From Meghimatium bilineatum (taxonomy: Eukaryota; Mollusca; Gastropoda; Stylommatophora; Philomycidae), in contig CM067318.1 in assembly GCA_034231615.1 (NCBI GenBank), forward strand, positions 31,699,723 to 31,763,722: 64,000 nucleotides of DNA, read 5' to 3'. The position numbers were made by a program, and so were the translations under genes. Below, in pieces: positions 31,430 through 43,403 of this stretch; within the stretch, counting starts at the first letter, position 1, and every line of letters starts with the position of its first letter. The notes below the pieces were generated by a model. That model saw only the letters and a list, made by a program, of their open reading frames with translations. It did no database searches and was not told the origin of the DNA.

Positions 31430-32190
31430 ATATAAATTTATATCGAGGTATCGGCAACCAAAGCAGTGAACAATGGATGTGCTGTAGTATACATAAAATA
31501 TCCAGAAAAGGAAAATGAATCCACATGTTCACTAACTGGAATCTTCGGCTGCAACTACTCTGCAGAAGCATAGGTCTTAAACATTTCTGCAGAAATAATA
31601 CAAAACACAAGACAATGTCAACAAGTTGTGTTTCTTACTGATGTAATATCTGTCCAACAAGCCCTTGACAGCGATATACTGCCAGATCTGAAGGAAGTCA
31701 TACGAGGGCATCCAAAGAAGGGTAGTACAACAGCTGATACTATCTGTGGCACACCAAGAAATGACAAAGCAAATATGTTGACAAGAGATGGAGAAACACA
31801 GGAACAAGAAGACCAAGAAATTGCATACCAAGAAAAGAGGATTCTCATCACATCTATCGGGAAATTTGACCACCCAAAAGACAATTCTCACTTGACAGAA
31901 CTGAGCAGGTTATCATAATCCACATGAGGACAGAACACAACAGAATAAACACACACTTAAATAGACTAAAACTTGTTCCCTCACTTCTGTGTCAAGTTAG
32001 GCAGCCAACACAGCTTGCGGAACATATCCTAAAAGATTACAGTGCACTAAAATAGTTAAGGGAGGAACACTTGCCCACAGAGATATCCACAGAACGGCAT
32101 AGAACTTTGTAACTTTCAAGTACAGAAGAATTTATCATGAAAACCGGGCTTGCTGTGTAGACATGTGAAACTGAGAACAAGAAGAAGAAG
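31430..32190 (+). mobile_element. I-like LINE (GAA-tail family), RNase H to 3' end
   Basis: The plus strand reads SATKAVNNGCAVVYIKYPEK, SLTGIFGCNYSAEA (RNase H start and catalytic Glu), then VVFLTDVISVQQALDSD (second catalytic Asp), then EHNRINTHLNRLKLVPSLLC and AEHILKDYSALK. It ends with CTGTGTAGACATGTG and a (GAA)n tail. Stops and frame changes are present. It shares its 3' end with 11630-11885 and its protein family with the LINE at 60225-62738. Confidence 0.75.
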
Positions 32191-32424
32191 AATAAGAACC
32201 ACTACATTATCTCAATGGTATCGCTCGGAAGCGTACAGAAAACTCATAGCACCGTGATTGAACTCCTTACAATGTTTACTTACACTCAACTTGCTTTATA
32301 CAACTTTCACCGTGATATAGGAAAATCTCGGTATGATTTCCTTGTATCCAGAGATTCGTGTATAAGGACAAACATAACACATTTGTTTTGCAGTTGAAAA
32401 GATGTGTAGGTGAAGAGTTACATA

Positions 32425-33033
32425 CAGAGTTTACGCATGTGGTTGCGTCTGTGGGTCTCACCAATGGCCCACTAGACATACCATCCATGCAATAGAAAAC
32501 CTTAGTAGATGACATGCCGTTATATTGAGGTTATCTTCTTATAGCAGCGTCATTGCATGCCATCTATACAGTTATGATTTAATTTTGTTGTTGAAATGTT
32601 TTTCATGTTTGCCTGAATATATATATATGCACCCTCTGTGGTTGGGAGGGAGCCAGAGATGTGCTGTGCAGCACTGAGGAGGAGGAAATTGACATCACTG
32701 TTTTCCCTATGGCTGAGGCCCATCATAGAGGCACAGTGACTCAGGACGTGACAATCCTTTTGACGTTTGGTTGCAAGCCTGGAGCAATAGAGAAGTTCGG
32801 CATAACCAGTAGTCAATTGGTGGCGGGGAATGAGCACAGTGAACCTATCTTGGCTACAGTGGCTAGGTGCAGTGCATAGGTTGAAACCTACCTTCCTGTA
32901 GGTGTGATAGTTATTCTCTAGCTCTATCCCGGAGTGGGCAGAAAATCCACAGACTTCCCAGCAATATAATGCCATCTAATGGCATTGGGTCAAAGGGCAT
33001 GAGACCGCTGGCTCAGCAACCAACCAACCAACC
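32425..33033 (+). mobile_element. ~600-bp retroposon (family C), copy 1
   Basis: Non-coding interspersed repeat beginning near GTTGCGTCTGTGGGTCTCAC, with an internal CACCCTCTGTGGTTGGGAGG and an (AACC)n tail at 33020-33033. It is about 90% identical by eye to 50175-50805. A truncated minus-strand piece lies at 57565-57720. Strand was assigned from the simple-repeat tail. The open frames in it are not shared intact between copies. Confidence 0.75.
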
Positions 33034-33171
33034 ATACGAAGTTTACGTTATTTGCTACATCTCAACTGTGTCTAAAAAGATGTTGCCAAGATAAACACAT
33101 CAGTACAATAGCAAAAGTTTGCGTAATGAATGCTCAGATTACGAAATAATTGCCCTTTTGTCACGCTTTGT

Positions 33172-33502
33172 CCGGCGCTGTGGCGACGTGGTGAAGGCGC
33201 TTCAGTGACGGTCTAGGAACAGGGCTAGAATCCCACCACAGACCGAACAGAATGCAAATGGCAAATTACTGAACATATTTATATTTTCTAAAAGGGATCT
33301 ATATGGGACCCGCCTCCCCCCTCTTCGCAGGGTCGATTTCGACTTTCAGGCGGTTCATGTCAACGAGAAAATAATGTAGTGTGCACGAATTGTAGGCCTA
33401 CGAGTTTGCGAACTCCATTTATTCAGGTCATCATCAACATTTAGCGTTCCGTAAATATTTTATTAGGAGATATTGTGTCATCATCATCATCATCATCATG
33501 AG
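33172..33502 (+). mobile_element. tRNA-related SINE with (CAT)n tail
   Basis: The head resembles a tRNA gene: CTGTGGCGACGTGGTGAAGG as A-box-like and GGGCTAGAATCCCACC as B-box-like. An unrelated body follows, with a CATCATCAT tail at 33478-33502. Confidence 0.55.
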
Positions 33503-33544
33503 ATAGCGTGTACATAATACTTAAAATAGATATGGAAATTATAT

Positions 33545-33606
33545 TTGTGTGTGCGCGCGCGTACGTGTGTGTGTGTGTGTATGCGCGCGCACCTGTGCAC
33601 GAGCGT
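33545..33606. repeat. (GT)n/(CG)n-rich microsatellite
   Basis: Alternating purine-pyrimidine tract of GTGTGT and GCGCGC blocks. Confidence 0.8.
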
Positions 33607-33871
33607 GTAAAATATATACACTTGATAGAATTGTGCTTTTTTTCTGTTTAAATACCAATCTGCTTCGTGGTTGTTCTATTTTATTTGTTCCAAAAATTTC
33701 AAATATATACTTGCTCTTTGTATCTTTGCAATAAATGTATGAATAAATATTGTACGTGTCCTTTTTCTGCAACTTTCCACTCTACTAAAAAATTACACAT
33801 ATCAAAGTAAGCAGCGATGTGTCAGCTGTCAAAAATACATTTGATGTGAATAGAATATGTTTTTTCCCACC

Positions 33872-34045
33872 GAAGACGGATGTGTTGGGCCATTTGCGCA
33901 AATAAACGGCAACACAACGCATTTCCATTCTCTGGACTATATTCAACTGGAAATCTTATAGGACCATTGTCCTGTTACTAGAGAAATCCAACGGGAGTTT
34001 GAGAATGAACGCTGAAAACGAAGAAGAAGAAGAAGAAGAATATGT
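33872..34045 (+). mobile_element. SINE family B copy
   Basis: Starts CCACCGAAGACGGATGTGTT, contains AACGGCAACACAACGCATTT and GTTTGAGAATGAACG, and ends in a (GAA)n tail. Full match to the family at 58790-58955. Confidence 0.8.
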
Positions 34046-34781
34046 TTTTAGAAAATTCAATATTATGGGGTCTATGGAAATTTTTTTTTAATTGGCTGTT
34101 CTACGAGGTAAACAAGTTTGGGGTTATATGGTCTACAGATTATATGATAACTGCAGTTTTTTAACCCAAAAAAAACTGAGTTTATGGCTACATCCTGATT
34201 ATGATACTAGAGCAATTTGTTTTTGTCACGATTTTACAATTGTCCATCTTGTCACAAACACCATAATTACGACGCATTGAAATTTAAGTGTACACGTTAA
34301 CATGGTGGGTGTTTATTTTGTTTTGTTGTCAGCCACACCTTCACTGATAAGGATATTCAGAGTGTATTTGTACTAACCTTACAGGATTCCAAATAGCTTT
34401 TGTCATTTCGCTGACGCCAGGTAAATTAATTTTTTTTTTCTAGAGCGAACCTAAGTATGGATGTGTAGAAGACCTGCTCGCTGAATTAATTAAGCCTTTA
34501 TTCGTTCCTTTTCTTGATTCATCTCGTATTGTCCGTTGATGACTATTTGTATACATGAAATCGCATGACAAAATTATCAAGGCGACTCCAAGTATATAAA
34601 CAATGACCAACCGAAAGGAATAAAATAATCGAAAATGTTCCGAATGAAGGCGTAATTCATTCTGTTGAGAGGTCTTTAATGGTGAAGGTCATGGTGGACC
34701 TATACATGATCCGGAACAAAGCACCTATCCTAGCAGTAATTTGAGATAAACTAGGACATACAGTTCATCCTGGGGGCTAGA

Positions 34782-34789
34782 TATAAATA
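34782..34789 (+). promoter_or_regulatory. TATA box of chitin-binding protein gene
   Basis: TATAAATA lies 134 bp upstream of the start codon. A transcription start about 30 bp downstream (near 34815) would give a 5' leader of ~110 nt. The placement is inferred from sequence only. Confidence 0.6.
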
Positions 34790-34922
34790 GGACGAATACA
34801 TTATGTATCTAGTCAAAGGACACAACAAGCGAAATCATTTCTACTGTCTAGATTGAAATTTGTTTGTCTGAAATCCAGCCGTTGTTACTTCTAGAAAACT
34901 ACGTGACAATTTTTCAAGAAAG

Positions 34923-34980
34923 ATGGCAAACTTAAGTTGGATCATTGCATCTGTTATTGGTATTGCTGTCTGCGTTTGTG
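34923..34980 (+). CDS. Chitin-binding protein exon 1: signal peptide
   Basis: 58 nt, ends in phase 1 at G|GTAAGA. Encodes the hydrophobic secretion signal only. The first ATG after the TATA box region that opens this frame was taken as start. Confidence 0.87.
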
Positions 34981-37900
34981 GTAAGAATTATTTTTAATTT
35001 TTCTTTGGTGAAAATATTTTTTTTTGTTCTATTACTTTGTAATCTCTAAACTAATTAACGTGGGAGGGAAACATCGTGAAATGACCAGAATCTAACCCTA
35101 CCACGGCAAGTGCCAAGGTGTTCGATGTCCATTGCAGCCAACCTGCGATGTGGAGAAGGCACCACATGATGGTGAATTTCTAAACTACAAAGAGAAAGAG
35201 CTCTACAGGAGCTAGAATCATAGACATTCCTTGGTAGTAAAATAGAGATGGAGGAGGTGTACAGACATGGACGTCAAGATAAGGTGAAATTCAATTCAGA
35301 TGACACTTTTACTGTATTAGAAAACATATGAAAATTAAAGGAAATTAAATGACACATAAAACTAAGAGTATTTAACTCAAATGTTAAATCTATGCTGTAT
35401 ATGGCTCAGACACATGAACAACAGAGAAAGGGGCAAACAGAAAACAGGAAACTGTCATCCATAGAAGTCTGCGTAAAATAGAAAGTTGAAATGTTAATGC
35501 AGGTATGCTTCGGATGTTGTGGTTCATCGAATCATAACCTGCATTATTTTTATGTTTAAAATCTTTGATATGATCAAATTTGATTAGCATCCCCAGGTGA
35601 AATAACATTTATCCATAAACTTTCCTTACACCTACATATCATTGACACCTTATGAATCTGGATGTCGCCTCTGTTCATAACTGAGAAAGACCTGTGCTTT
35701 TGTTAGAAAGGCTATGGACTGTCGAGAGCTACCTGGTTAGAGATACAGAGATTATTTCATCATCTTCGTATGCACTTACATTACTCCAGATCAGAAACAG
35801 GTTAAACATGCGTACTGTTCAAAGAGTAATGGCAAACTATTGACAACACAAACACTGCCACGGACATCGCTAGTAAAAAATGCTGGGTTTATGGCTATAT
35901 CCTGAATAGGATATGTTGTCACCCAGTTTTATTCAGAATAGTCATGCGAACACATCAACTGTAGCGTCATTTACCTTGGCTGCTACGACTCATTTCATTG
36001 GTCTCTGTATAAACATAGACCTACGTTTTGACTCGCAGTGTGACATTCATACATCGGAAGTTGTGGTTCACTTTTTTGCAATGGTAAAATATTTGATATA
36101 ACAAGTTGGACGTAGGTCCGAGGTTGAAAGTTGCGTACTTCACCTTAAGAGGTGCCTTTTACTTTTAAAAATGTGTCTCGCCAGCCAATGAAAAACAGGG
36201 AATACGTAAGTTCAGCCAAGATTAGTAACTCTGTTTGGGATCAGCGAGTAGGATATTATAGAGAAGGACTTGTAGCACATGACCAGATCAGAGAATATAT
36301 GATAGTTATCTGGAAAATATAGTCCACGTGATCATTTGGCACATTATATGGCACATTATATGGCACATTATATGGCACATTATATGGCACATTATATGCA
36401 TTATCTGTTAGTTTGGAATCTGAATGTTTGTCCATATTTTATCCCCCCCCCCCAGCCCAACGTTTTCACTGTATGTCCGTCTGTCTACGGTTTTCATCTC
36501 AGTTCACTGACCTCTTACCTGTCAAATTCCTCCGTAAATGACACAAATTGTTTTCTGTGACCTTATTACCTGTGTGACAATGTATGGTTATTTCGAAACT
36601 CTTGTTACATACAGTCCTGAGAACACATCCGTAAATCCTTCAAAAGTGGATTTGATCTTTTCCTATGTTTTCATTGGTCACTTTTTTTGCATACTTTGTG
36701 TCAACAGCCAAGGAAACTTACGAGAACAGACAAAGAAAGGAGAGTCCCTTTCGAAGAATGTCAATTGATGATTCCAAATGTCTATATATTTACTGACCCG
36801 TGACAAGTGACATTACATCCGTGTGTAAAAATGAAAATTATTAAGTGTGCCTGTTATTATATTAACTACCGGTATACTTAAACCGGAGATAGTGGCGACT
36901 AGATTACAGAGCCGCGACCTCTACTTTTTTTTATGGTTGTAAATGTCTGATATTACAAAACTGGACGCTGTCCGAGGTTGAAAGTAAGGTATATCACCAC
37001 AAGAGACACATTTTCTCAGCCCAAAAGAATGTGGATGTTATTTTTTAGAATATAATGCCTTTTTTCAAACGTGAACACTCGTCGGTAGTCTGGACGCGTG
37101 TGAAAACCACTTGATCTGTTGATACCATTCATAATCAAATATCGTATCCAAATCGAAGTTTGGCTGCCCCAGACTTCTAACATCGTATGTCTCTTGCATT
37201 GGTGGTACATTCTGCTGGACTGTAACCTGACCATCTCATAATATTTACCTCCCACTTGTACTTATAGAATTAAGAGCGCAAATTTGAAATTGAACACATT
37301 TAACCTCTGAACAATATATAAAGTATATGTTAGTCTTACCAGTTGCCCGTCTGATAGTCTCTCTCGTGTCTCGTCTGATAGTTTCACCAGTACCTTTCCG
37401 ACAGTCTCACTAGTGACCCTTCTGATAGTCTCACTAGTGTCTGGTCTGATAGTCTCACCAGTGGCCCGTCTGATAATCTCACCAGGGGCCCTTCTGACAG
37501 TCTCACCAATTTCCCGTCTGATAGTCTCACCAGCTGCCCGTCTGATAATCTCACAAGTGGCCCTTCAGGCAGTCTCACCAGTGGCCCGTCTGATAGTCTC
37601 ACCAGTGACCCGTCTGATAGTCTCACCAGTGGCCCGTCTGACAGTCTCACCAGTGGTTAGTCTGATAGTCTCACCAGTGATCCACCAGACCAAATATCAT
37701 TGAAAAATCAAACTCTGAAGATCATATACATATGCAGTGGGGTGTTCCATTTGTAGAAATCATCATCCTCCACCCCCACCCCGTACATTGCTTAATGTAT
37801 ACAATTTACACGGTTTGACTACCTTTGAGTAGGAGGCTACTATTTATAGGTTTGCACTCCCCTTCAGTTATAGCTCAAGTTTTCTCTGTATGACATAACG

Positions 37901-40900
37901 CTTTGAAAGGTTTGCATTCCACTTCACTTGTAGCAAGTCATCTCTGTATGACATAAAGCTCTGAAGAATTCACCAACTCCCCAAAACACGTTTTTAGAAA
38001 AGATAAAATAGCTCTATCGCTCACAGTTCATGAGAATTGAAACCAATTAAGAAAACGTACTTTTCTCTATCACAACAAATGACTTATCTAACACATCAAA
38101 TATTGACTTATCTAACACACCAAATATTGACTTATCTATCACAGCAAATGTTGACTTTTCTATCACAACAAATGTTGACTTATCTATCACACCAAATATA
38201 GACTTATCTAATACACCAAATGTTGACTTATCTAATACATCAAATATTGACTTATCTATCACACCAAATGTTGACTTATCTATCACAGCAAATGTTGACT
38301 TTTCTATCACACCAAATATTGACTTATCTAATACACCAAATGTTGACTTATCTAATACATCAAATATTGACTTATCTATCACAGCAAATGTTGACTTATC
38401 TAATACACCAAATATTGACTTATCTATCACAGCAAATGTTGACTTTTCTATCACACCAAATATAGACTTATCTAATACACCAAATGTTGACTTATCTAAT
38501 ACATCAAATATTGACTTATCTATCACACCAAATGTTGACTTATCAATCACAGCAAATGTTGACTTTTCTATCACACCAAATATTGACTTATCTAATACAT
38601 CAAATGTTGACTTATCTAATACATCAAATATTGACTTATCTAATACACCAAATGTTGACTTATATATCACATCAAGTTATTGACTATACATCACACCAGT
38701 TTTTAGTTTTCATTTTTTAATCTCTTCCTAAGCTGCTCCCACATTGAACAACAAATGTGCAGGACAGCCAGATGGATACGTGATGGAGATTCGCGGATGC
38801 TGGGAAGCAACTATCTGTCAGGCTGGAAATGTTACCACCTTAATCTGTCCGTCAAACACAGTGTTAGAGAGAGATTCCATGACGTGCAAACCGTAAGATA
38901 TACTGATATAATATTCCTGTATTTACCTGATAGCGGCAGAGAGTGAATGTGAGTTATTATATGTTTAGTTAGTTAGTTAGTCGTCGGATCATCATCACTG
39001 CAAACTGGACACGTCCATAGTTGCTCCGACCTCTCCCTGAGTGTATCCGCCATTACACTACTGCTGGATGTACCGGTCCTCTGCTGGTTGACCATCATTC
39101 TTCTGCGTTCTCCAAATGGTTCACTTTTAGCAACACCACATTTCAAACCCTGGTCTTTAATCCTGGACATTAAAAATGAATCATCATTCACCCTAGTCTC
39201 ACTCTCGCGTGCTATGTCTCTTATGGAGTTCAAAACGTTAACTTGATTTATTGCCCCATCGCCCTGTGCCAAAATCGCGCATGACGCCAGTTGATGTGCT
39301 CTTTCTTTACCTCGATCACCCACATGTCCGGGCACGAAAATAAATGTAGCTACTTTCAAACTCGCCTTTCTCAAGGCCTCAATCCACTGTTCGCGAACGA
39401 GGCCCACTTGTACCTTCCTAATCATACTCATAGAGTCACTCAATAAGTAGAATGTGTTACCTTCTGTGTGCTTGCCCGCTCAAATGCTCTGGTCACCGCC
39501 ATAATTTCCATGATTATGCTTCTCTAGTCACAGCAAAGACTCCACTCACCTCCCTGATCGTTTTACCGGCATTGAGCTATTAAGGCCAAGCACTGCGAAC
39601 ATGTCTAATCACAGGTCCTTCAGTGTATATAATCACATCTACCTCTTTGGCATTCTAACTGACCAAAGCCTGCACTTCTTCCACCACAGCAGTGGGACAC
39701 CATTCTCTGCAATCCTATCTAAGTGATATTACTACTCTCAAACACGTTTCGAAATCTGTTTGCAGACCTATCCATTCCGCACCTGCTGCCACATCCTACA
39801 ATCTGCACACGCTTTGTATGACATCATCAGCACGTCCCATCCACGAATTCCCTCTCTCAAGACTGCTACGTCTAACTTTCTCTATTTCGGAATGCAATTG
39901 ATGTTCCTTATCTGCATGTATCCGGAGGTGCCTCGTGCACGGTAATATTGCAATCTGTGCTCTGTTGTGGGACAGTCGAGTAGGTACCGCATAGCTCTTG
40001 TCGATGTGTAAACCTTATTTCCCATTTCTTGAGTCCTACGTTTGTCTTGTCGAATTCTGCTCACAACATCCACTCCTCTGCGATCATACTTAAAAGACCT
40101 GACCTGCTTACTTTTGTCATTTTTCACAAGCACAACACATGGGAGATGGTCAATGCCATGATGCCCCAGCACTTCTCATTTGCAGACAACCATAAAAGTC
40201 GATGACACCAATGGCAGACCAATGACACCAAGTACTATCATCATCGCCATCTCTGCTTGCCATTCTTGTTATACGAGCATCATTAATGCATTTATATGTT
40301 TATTCTGCTTGTGTTAATCTTCAGTATAGCACTTATATCCCATTCATTTTTATTTTGCTGGGGATCCTCAGAACATTCATTCATACCCAAAAGACTCCAT
40401 TGATACTGGCAAACACGTGTGTCCTTATTCGCTTCACGACAAGTCCCTCGCCAAATTATAAAATCATGTGGACCCATCTCGCGGCTCATCCTTCAGAAGT
40501 GACGCAATCTATTTTTTTCTGTGACTTTCATTGACTGTTGACAAAAAGTGGCCAATGAAAAGTCAAAGAAAAAGGCAAATAGCGTCACATTTGAAAGATG
40601 AAATCCAGATGTCCACATAACACTTCAATTGACGAGGTACTAACCATTTTTTAAAGTAAGGGATTTAATCCCCTATAAGCCGTGGCGATGACTTTAAAAT
40701 GAACATGTGTTTGTCCGTCTTGATCGACGAGTACCATTTAGTCTTACTGGGACGATAATGATGTCTGCGGTGTGTCCGGAAGTAACTAATGAGTCCTATG
40801 CGTGCCTGGAATTGTCTACCGCATTCTCATCATGTGTCGTAGAAGTCTCTTGAGCACCTCTTGTCTTTCTTTTAGCACGTTTTTGTTGTGTAGCAGGATG

Positions 40901-43352
40901 TCTGAAGTTCTCTGCACCTTCTGGACACCCTTGATTCTGCGACACCAGTCGGATCTGTAAAGACTCTCCCATGAATTTGTCTCTCTATGCTGAAGTGAGT
41001 GATGTCTTAAGAGTGTTTTTAAACACTGATGTCATTTAGATCAGGAATTCTCAAATCGGCTATGACTGCTCATCGAAGTGTTAATATAACATTTTAGTTA
41101 ATCCATAAACTATTACAGAATGGAAATACTTATAAATTATGTAGTATTATATTGAGTCTATACTATTTTGAATTTTATTATAAATTGTGAGTAGGTAAGC
41201 CTATTTAAGAAGCAACATTTTTCTATGTAAAAAGCTATGTCATTAGAATTCTATTACAGTATATAAAAATGTATTGTAACTTTTAATTCGCTATTTTGTT
41301 TCTGTATCTGCAGAATCGGTGAGGGAAATACGGCATGCGGAACTATTGGGCACTGTGAAGGAACCGAATTTAAAATGTACGGGGATGCTAACTGTCAGAC
41401 CTATTATTGGTGTATTGGAACAACGTTTTTACCAGTCAGTCGCAATTATTGCAGCGGAGGTAAGTTGTCAAAATGTATAGAAGCAGTAACAGTAGCAATG
41501 GCTGAGTTTGTTGAAGTGGTAGTTTTGGAATTTTTATGAAATCATGTATGCAATATAGTAGAGGTAGTTGTAGTGGTAGTAATATCTGCCTGGCCAGTAG
41601 TAGTAATGGTAGAAGCCGAGGCAAGAGCAGCAGTAGTTGTAGTAGTAATAATAGTTTATAGTAGTAGTAGTAGTAATTGTAGTAGTGGTTGTAATAATAG
41701 TAATAGTGGTAGAAGTAGTTAGCAATTTTTATGCAGGCGGTAATAATAGTTAACTTTAGTAAAACTAGTTAGCATCTAGAAAAATAAAACCCTTAAAGAC
41801 ACATAATAAGATCAAACTTTTCAACTCCTGTGTGATCCCGGTACTAACATGCGGATGTGAACTCTGGACATCAACTCAAGCTATAGAAAAAATATATATA
41901 TAATTTTGAGAATACATATTTACGAAAAGATGAGAACATAGATTGGGAAAACGTTATCACAAATGAATCAACAAGAGAACAATCCAAACAAAAGTATGTG
42001 TCAAATAGTATTAGAAGAAGACGACAGTATTTAAGTCATGTGCTTAGATCAGACGAAAACAGACTTACCTACTATGCTCTGTCATGGTTTGCAACAGGAA
42101 AACAAATACCTGGAAGAAACAGGGCAACACGACGCAGAACAATAACGAATCAATAACGAGGCAATGACAATCGGAATTAACACAACCTAAGCGAACCGCA
42201 CAGCATTGAGAAAACATTACTTCTGCCCTATTGCCGCCTTTGGCATAAAAGAAACACACAAACTAACTAATTAATAGTAATAAAAGTAGTGTAAATAGTT
42301 GTTGCTGATGTAGTTGTAGTGACAGCAGCAATAGTGGTAGAAGTAGATGTCTGGAAAAGGGTACATGATCTCATTACGGCCAAAAGAAGCGCTACAAGGA
42401 CTCTACAAGAACTTTAACAAGACCTCACTGAAAGCCTTTGAAATAGACCAAGATACATTGGAAGAACTTGCAAAAATAGATTTTCATCGTTCTACAATCA
42501 AAAAGAGCGCATCATCTTGTGAAAAGAGGAGAAATGCAGCAGCTCAACAGCGGAGAGTAGCTAGAAAGTTACGGATAGAGCAAGATCAGTCTAAAGTGGT
42601 CATCCATGCCCGAACTGTCCAAGGACATTTACAGCTCGAATAGGGCTGATTATTCATCTACGAGCTCATAATCAAGGACATAACTCTAATTGAATTTTCA
42701 AAAGTGGATTTAACAAATGGTCATCATCACTTGTGATGGACGAACAACAACAACAGTAGATGTCTATCTATCTATCTAAACGCTGTGGCCTTTGCCTTGT
42801 GGCGTCAGGGGTGGAAGAGTTCTTTGGAGACGGCCTTCTTGTGTGCCGTTTGTAAGCTTGTTCTTGTAGCTTCTTTGATTTCTGTGATCCATCTTTTACA
42901 TGGTCTTCCTCTGGCTTTATAACCGTTATGTCTATGTATCATGGCCATTTGTGGCATGCTATCTGTTGATAGTCTGGAAGCGTGTGAAAACCACTTGATC
43001 TGTCGTCTTTTGATGTGTTCCAATACTGGTATTGTTTTAATTATCTGCCTGATGTTATCGTTTCTAATTCTATCTCTTAATGACACCCTGAGTATTCTTC
43101 GTAGACAAGTCATTTCTGCTGTAACTATTTTTCTTTTGTCTTGTGCTGTCATTGTCCAGAAGTAGATGTACCAGTAGTATTATGAGTAGTTGCTGTAGCA
43201 TTAACAGAAGCAGGATATATTACTTAGAAGATATATTACCAGAAATAGTAATAGTAGTAGTAACATTAGCTGTAGTTACTGTAGTAATGGAAGGGGTGGT
43301 GATGAAGGTGTTAGTAGTAGTAACAGTAGTAGTAGTAGTGGTTGTTGCTGTT

Positions 43353-43403
<51 letters not shown>

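Larger units (their letters stand above)
34981..38732 (+). other. Chitin-binding protein intron 1
   Basis: 3.75-kb intron. It holds a LINE fragment (35130-35480), three minisatellites (36335-36396, 37360-37690, 38060-38695) and a LINE-like minus segment near 37050-37255. The stretches 35480-36330 and 36400-37050 have nothing else I recognise. Confidence 0.8.

Noticed and set aside
32550..32975. 141-codon minus-strand frame
   Set aside because: Lies in a dispersed ~600-bp retroposon; the second copy at 50.5 kb breaks the frame with indels.
33172..33250. Functional tRNA gene
   Set aside because: A- and B-box-like segments are present, but acceptor and anticodon stems do not pair, and an unrelated body with a simple-repeat tail follows, as in a SINE.
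38047..38670. 207-codon minus-strand frame with KSTFGVLD/KSIFDVID repeats
   Set aside because: Produced by a 24-bp minisatellite (period divisible by three) inside an intron; the plus strand is open as well.
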